Assembly: GCF_002222055.1 (NCBI RefSeq)
Contig: NZ_MUGS01000009.1
Coordinates: forward strand, 637-64,636
Direction of reading: 5' to 3'
Source: Flavobacterium araucananum
GTDB lineage: Bacteria; Bacteroidota; Bacteroidia; Flavobacteriales; Flavobacteriaceae
DNA: 64,000 bases
Positions within the stretch are counted from its first letter, which is position 1; each line of letters opens with the position of its first letter. The position numbers and the translations under genes are program-made. The notes below the pieces were generated by a model. It saw only the letters and a list, made by a program, of their open reading frames with translations. It did no database searches and was not told where the DNA came from. Below, in pieces: positions 62,671-64,000 of the stretch.

Positions 62671-64000
62671 CTAAAGCCCTAAATCCAGTACATAAGAAAT
62701 CTTAACGGCAATATTATCTTCAAATTTTAATAATTGGTTGGGTCCATAACGGTAGAAACCGCCAAGGCCAAAACCTTTGTAGATTTTGTTTAATTCGATT
62801 CCGGATTCAAAATATCCTTTGTCCAGTGTTTTATATTCCGGTCCTACATGTTGCTCCGGGTTCTCCATGTGTCCCCATGCCATTCTGGTTACTAAAACCA
62901 AAGAAGGGCGAACTTTTTTGAGAATTCTAATTCGGTCAAAACCATGTTTGAGTTGCAAAAAGATGTATTGACTGGAGAAAAATTCGTTAAAGTACATGGT
63001 TTCAAAACTGTTTCTTCCTGCAAAAGTAATACGCTGAACAACGGTTTCTTTGGTTAGGTTATTGGGCATTGTATTGTACAAATGGGTAATTGGCACATCG
63101 CCTATCGCATAACCACCTTGTAATAATACGCTTGTTTTTTGCCCGTTTAAATATTGCTTTTCATACTCCGTCTTAAAATCTATTTTACCAAAACTAAAAT
63201 CATTTTCCAGAACATTAGGCAATGATTGGGTGTATTGAAAAGTAAATCTCGGAAATTTTTTATCAGATTCTGTTCTTCCGGTTGGTGTTTGCATAAAGTT
63301 GCTAAACGGCGCCCAAACGATCGAAACCATAGCGGTTGTCATAACATAACTCGAATATAATTTTCCGTTGTAATTAAACAGATAATCAAATTGAGGTTCG
63401 ACAAACGTTCTGGACAATTCAAAAACAGCTTCGGTTTTAGGAATGATTTTGGTCTGAACATTGGCTTTCCAGCCTACATATTTATAAAAAGTACTAATGT
63501 TGATTGGGCGTGGGTCATAAATTTTAAAAACACGTTTGTCTACTGCAAAAACAGTACTTGCAATTTCCCGAACATCATCTGTATAATATCCGTTGACCCA
63601 GGTATTCGTGCTTTTGTCGAGCAAAACACCGGATCCTATGCTATATTTTACTTCTCCGTCTTTTGTTCCGTAAGCAGAGTATCCTTCGATTCTGAAGTTT
63701 TTAGAGAAACGATCGTTCGTGATTCCGCCAAGACCCAATCGAAAACCTTCGTAGTTGTTGTAGCTAATTATCTTTTTCAGATCCAGATCGACAGGACCAA
63801 TCGGGAGGTACCCGTTGATTATTTTTCGCCCAAAACCTAAACGATTTTCGATTCTTTTTTTGATCGAAAGACTGTCTATCAATTGATATGTTTTCTGGCT
63901 TTTTAAGTCTAAACTTTCTTTTCTGTACTCATTCCAGAATTCTTCCGGTTTCTTGCTCGCATCGTCTTTTATTTCGATATATAGAGCCGGATCTTTTATT
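62671..64000 (-). CDS. DUF5686-family outer-membrane protein (partial, C-terminal part)
   Basis: The frame is open from the TAA at 62671 to the window end, so the first part of the gene is outside. The codons near the edge read FWNEYRKESLDLKSQK and TYQLIDSLSIKKR, which is typical of DUF5686 just before its barrel. The barrel follows (YNNYEGFRLGLGGITNDRF, VNGYYTDD, EYEKQYLNGQKTS), ending in YVLDLGL. Full members usually start with a carboxypeptidase-D regulatory-like domain and a signal peptide, absent here for lack of sequence. Confidence 0.88.
   Translation of the reverse strand, partial: IKDPALYIEIKDDASKKPEEFWNEYRKESLDLKSQKTYQLIDSLSIKKRIENRLGFGRKIINGYLPIGPVDLDLKKIISYNNYEGFRLGLGGITNDRFSKNFRIEGYSAYGTKDGEVKYSIGSGVLLDKSTNTWVNGYYTDDVREIASTVFAVDKRVFKIYDPRPINISTFYKYVGWKANVQTKIIPKTEAVFELSRTFVEPQFDYLFNYNGKLYSSYVMTTAMVSIVWAPFSNFMQTPTGRTESDKKFPRFTFQYTQSLPNVLENDFSFGKIDFKTEYEKQYLNGQKTSVLLQGGYAIGDVPITHLYNTMPNNLTKETVVQRITFAGRNSFETMYFNEFFSSQYIFLQLKHGFDRIRILKKVRPSLVLVTRMAWGHMENPEQHVGPEYKTLDKGYFESGIELNKIYKGFGLGGFYRYGPNQLLKFEDNIAVKISYVLDLGL

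Noticed and set aside
62671..63882. Reading the DUF5686 gene as a complete 403-residue gene starting at a TTG
   Set aside because: The frame stays open to the window edge and the added residues match the family, so the gene is partial.

Overview
The window looks like a chromosome segment of a Flavobacterium-type bacterium (Bacteroidota). It is A+T rich. Promoter-like boxes have the TAnnTTTG form of this group, and Shine-Dalgarno sequences are not prominent. The gene content fits: a subtype-iii type VI secretion (T6SS) cargo cluster, PepSY-like small exported proteins, a DUF5686 outer-membrane protein, and the DUF177-rpmF-fabH-accB-accC order.

Layout. (1) 1-15.7 kb, minus strand: an accessory T6SS delivery cluster. 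Read in the direction of transcription it runs Hcp/TssD, VgrG, a 57-residue spike-like peptide, a Tle1-type phospholipase effector (DUF2235) with its probable immunity lipoprotein (DUF2931), a 3-TM protein, an unknown lipoprotein, a LysM protein, a PAAR-like DUF4280 protein, a 987-residue candidate effector, and at least five tandem paralogous lipoproteins that are the best immunity candidates. One lipoprotein copy is frameshifted and the array is mosaic. (2) 16.5-22.5 kb: housekeeping genes (ribE, pdxA, DUF177-rpmF-fabH-accB-accC). (3) 22.8-28.7 kb: six tandem PepSY-like exported proteins, then a sigma-54 response regulator and, convergent to it, a hybrid histidine kinase. (4) 28.9-39.8 kb: S9 peptidase, FAD oxidoreductase, mtgA, an LpxR-like deacylase, an XRE regulator, tRNA-Ala(GGC), an enoyl-CoA hydratase, queD, lpxH and a seven-haem cytochrome. 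(5) 40-55.9 kb: an MFS transporter, recJ, a HopJ-family protein, rsmI, tdk, a PIN toxin-antitoxin pair, rpoN, a GxxExxY protein, asnS, three unknown membrane proteins and an MMPL/RND exporter. Palindromic intergenic repeats are frequent here. (6) 56-64 kb: an SMR transporter, a retron, a LytS/LytR-type two-component pair, a Kef-type antiporter with a USP-like tail, and the end of a DUF5686 gene cut by the window edge.

The most notable system is the retron at 56.4-58.4 kb. The reverse transcriptase has both retron hallmarks (NAxxH and VTG) and YADD. An 11-bp perfect inverted repeat (56437-56447 / 56682-56692) has the architecture of the a1/a2 repeats of an msr-msd RNA. The protein carries a C-terminal helical extension with an RN-x3-H motif, read here as a fused HEPN-type RNase effector. 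No separate effector gene is evident, so RT plus HEPN plus ncRNA would be a compact one-gene defence system. The second notable region is the T6SS cluster, with its amplified, recombining immunity array and its separately encoded spike peptide.
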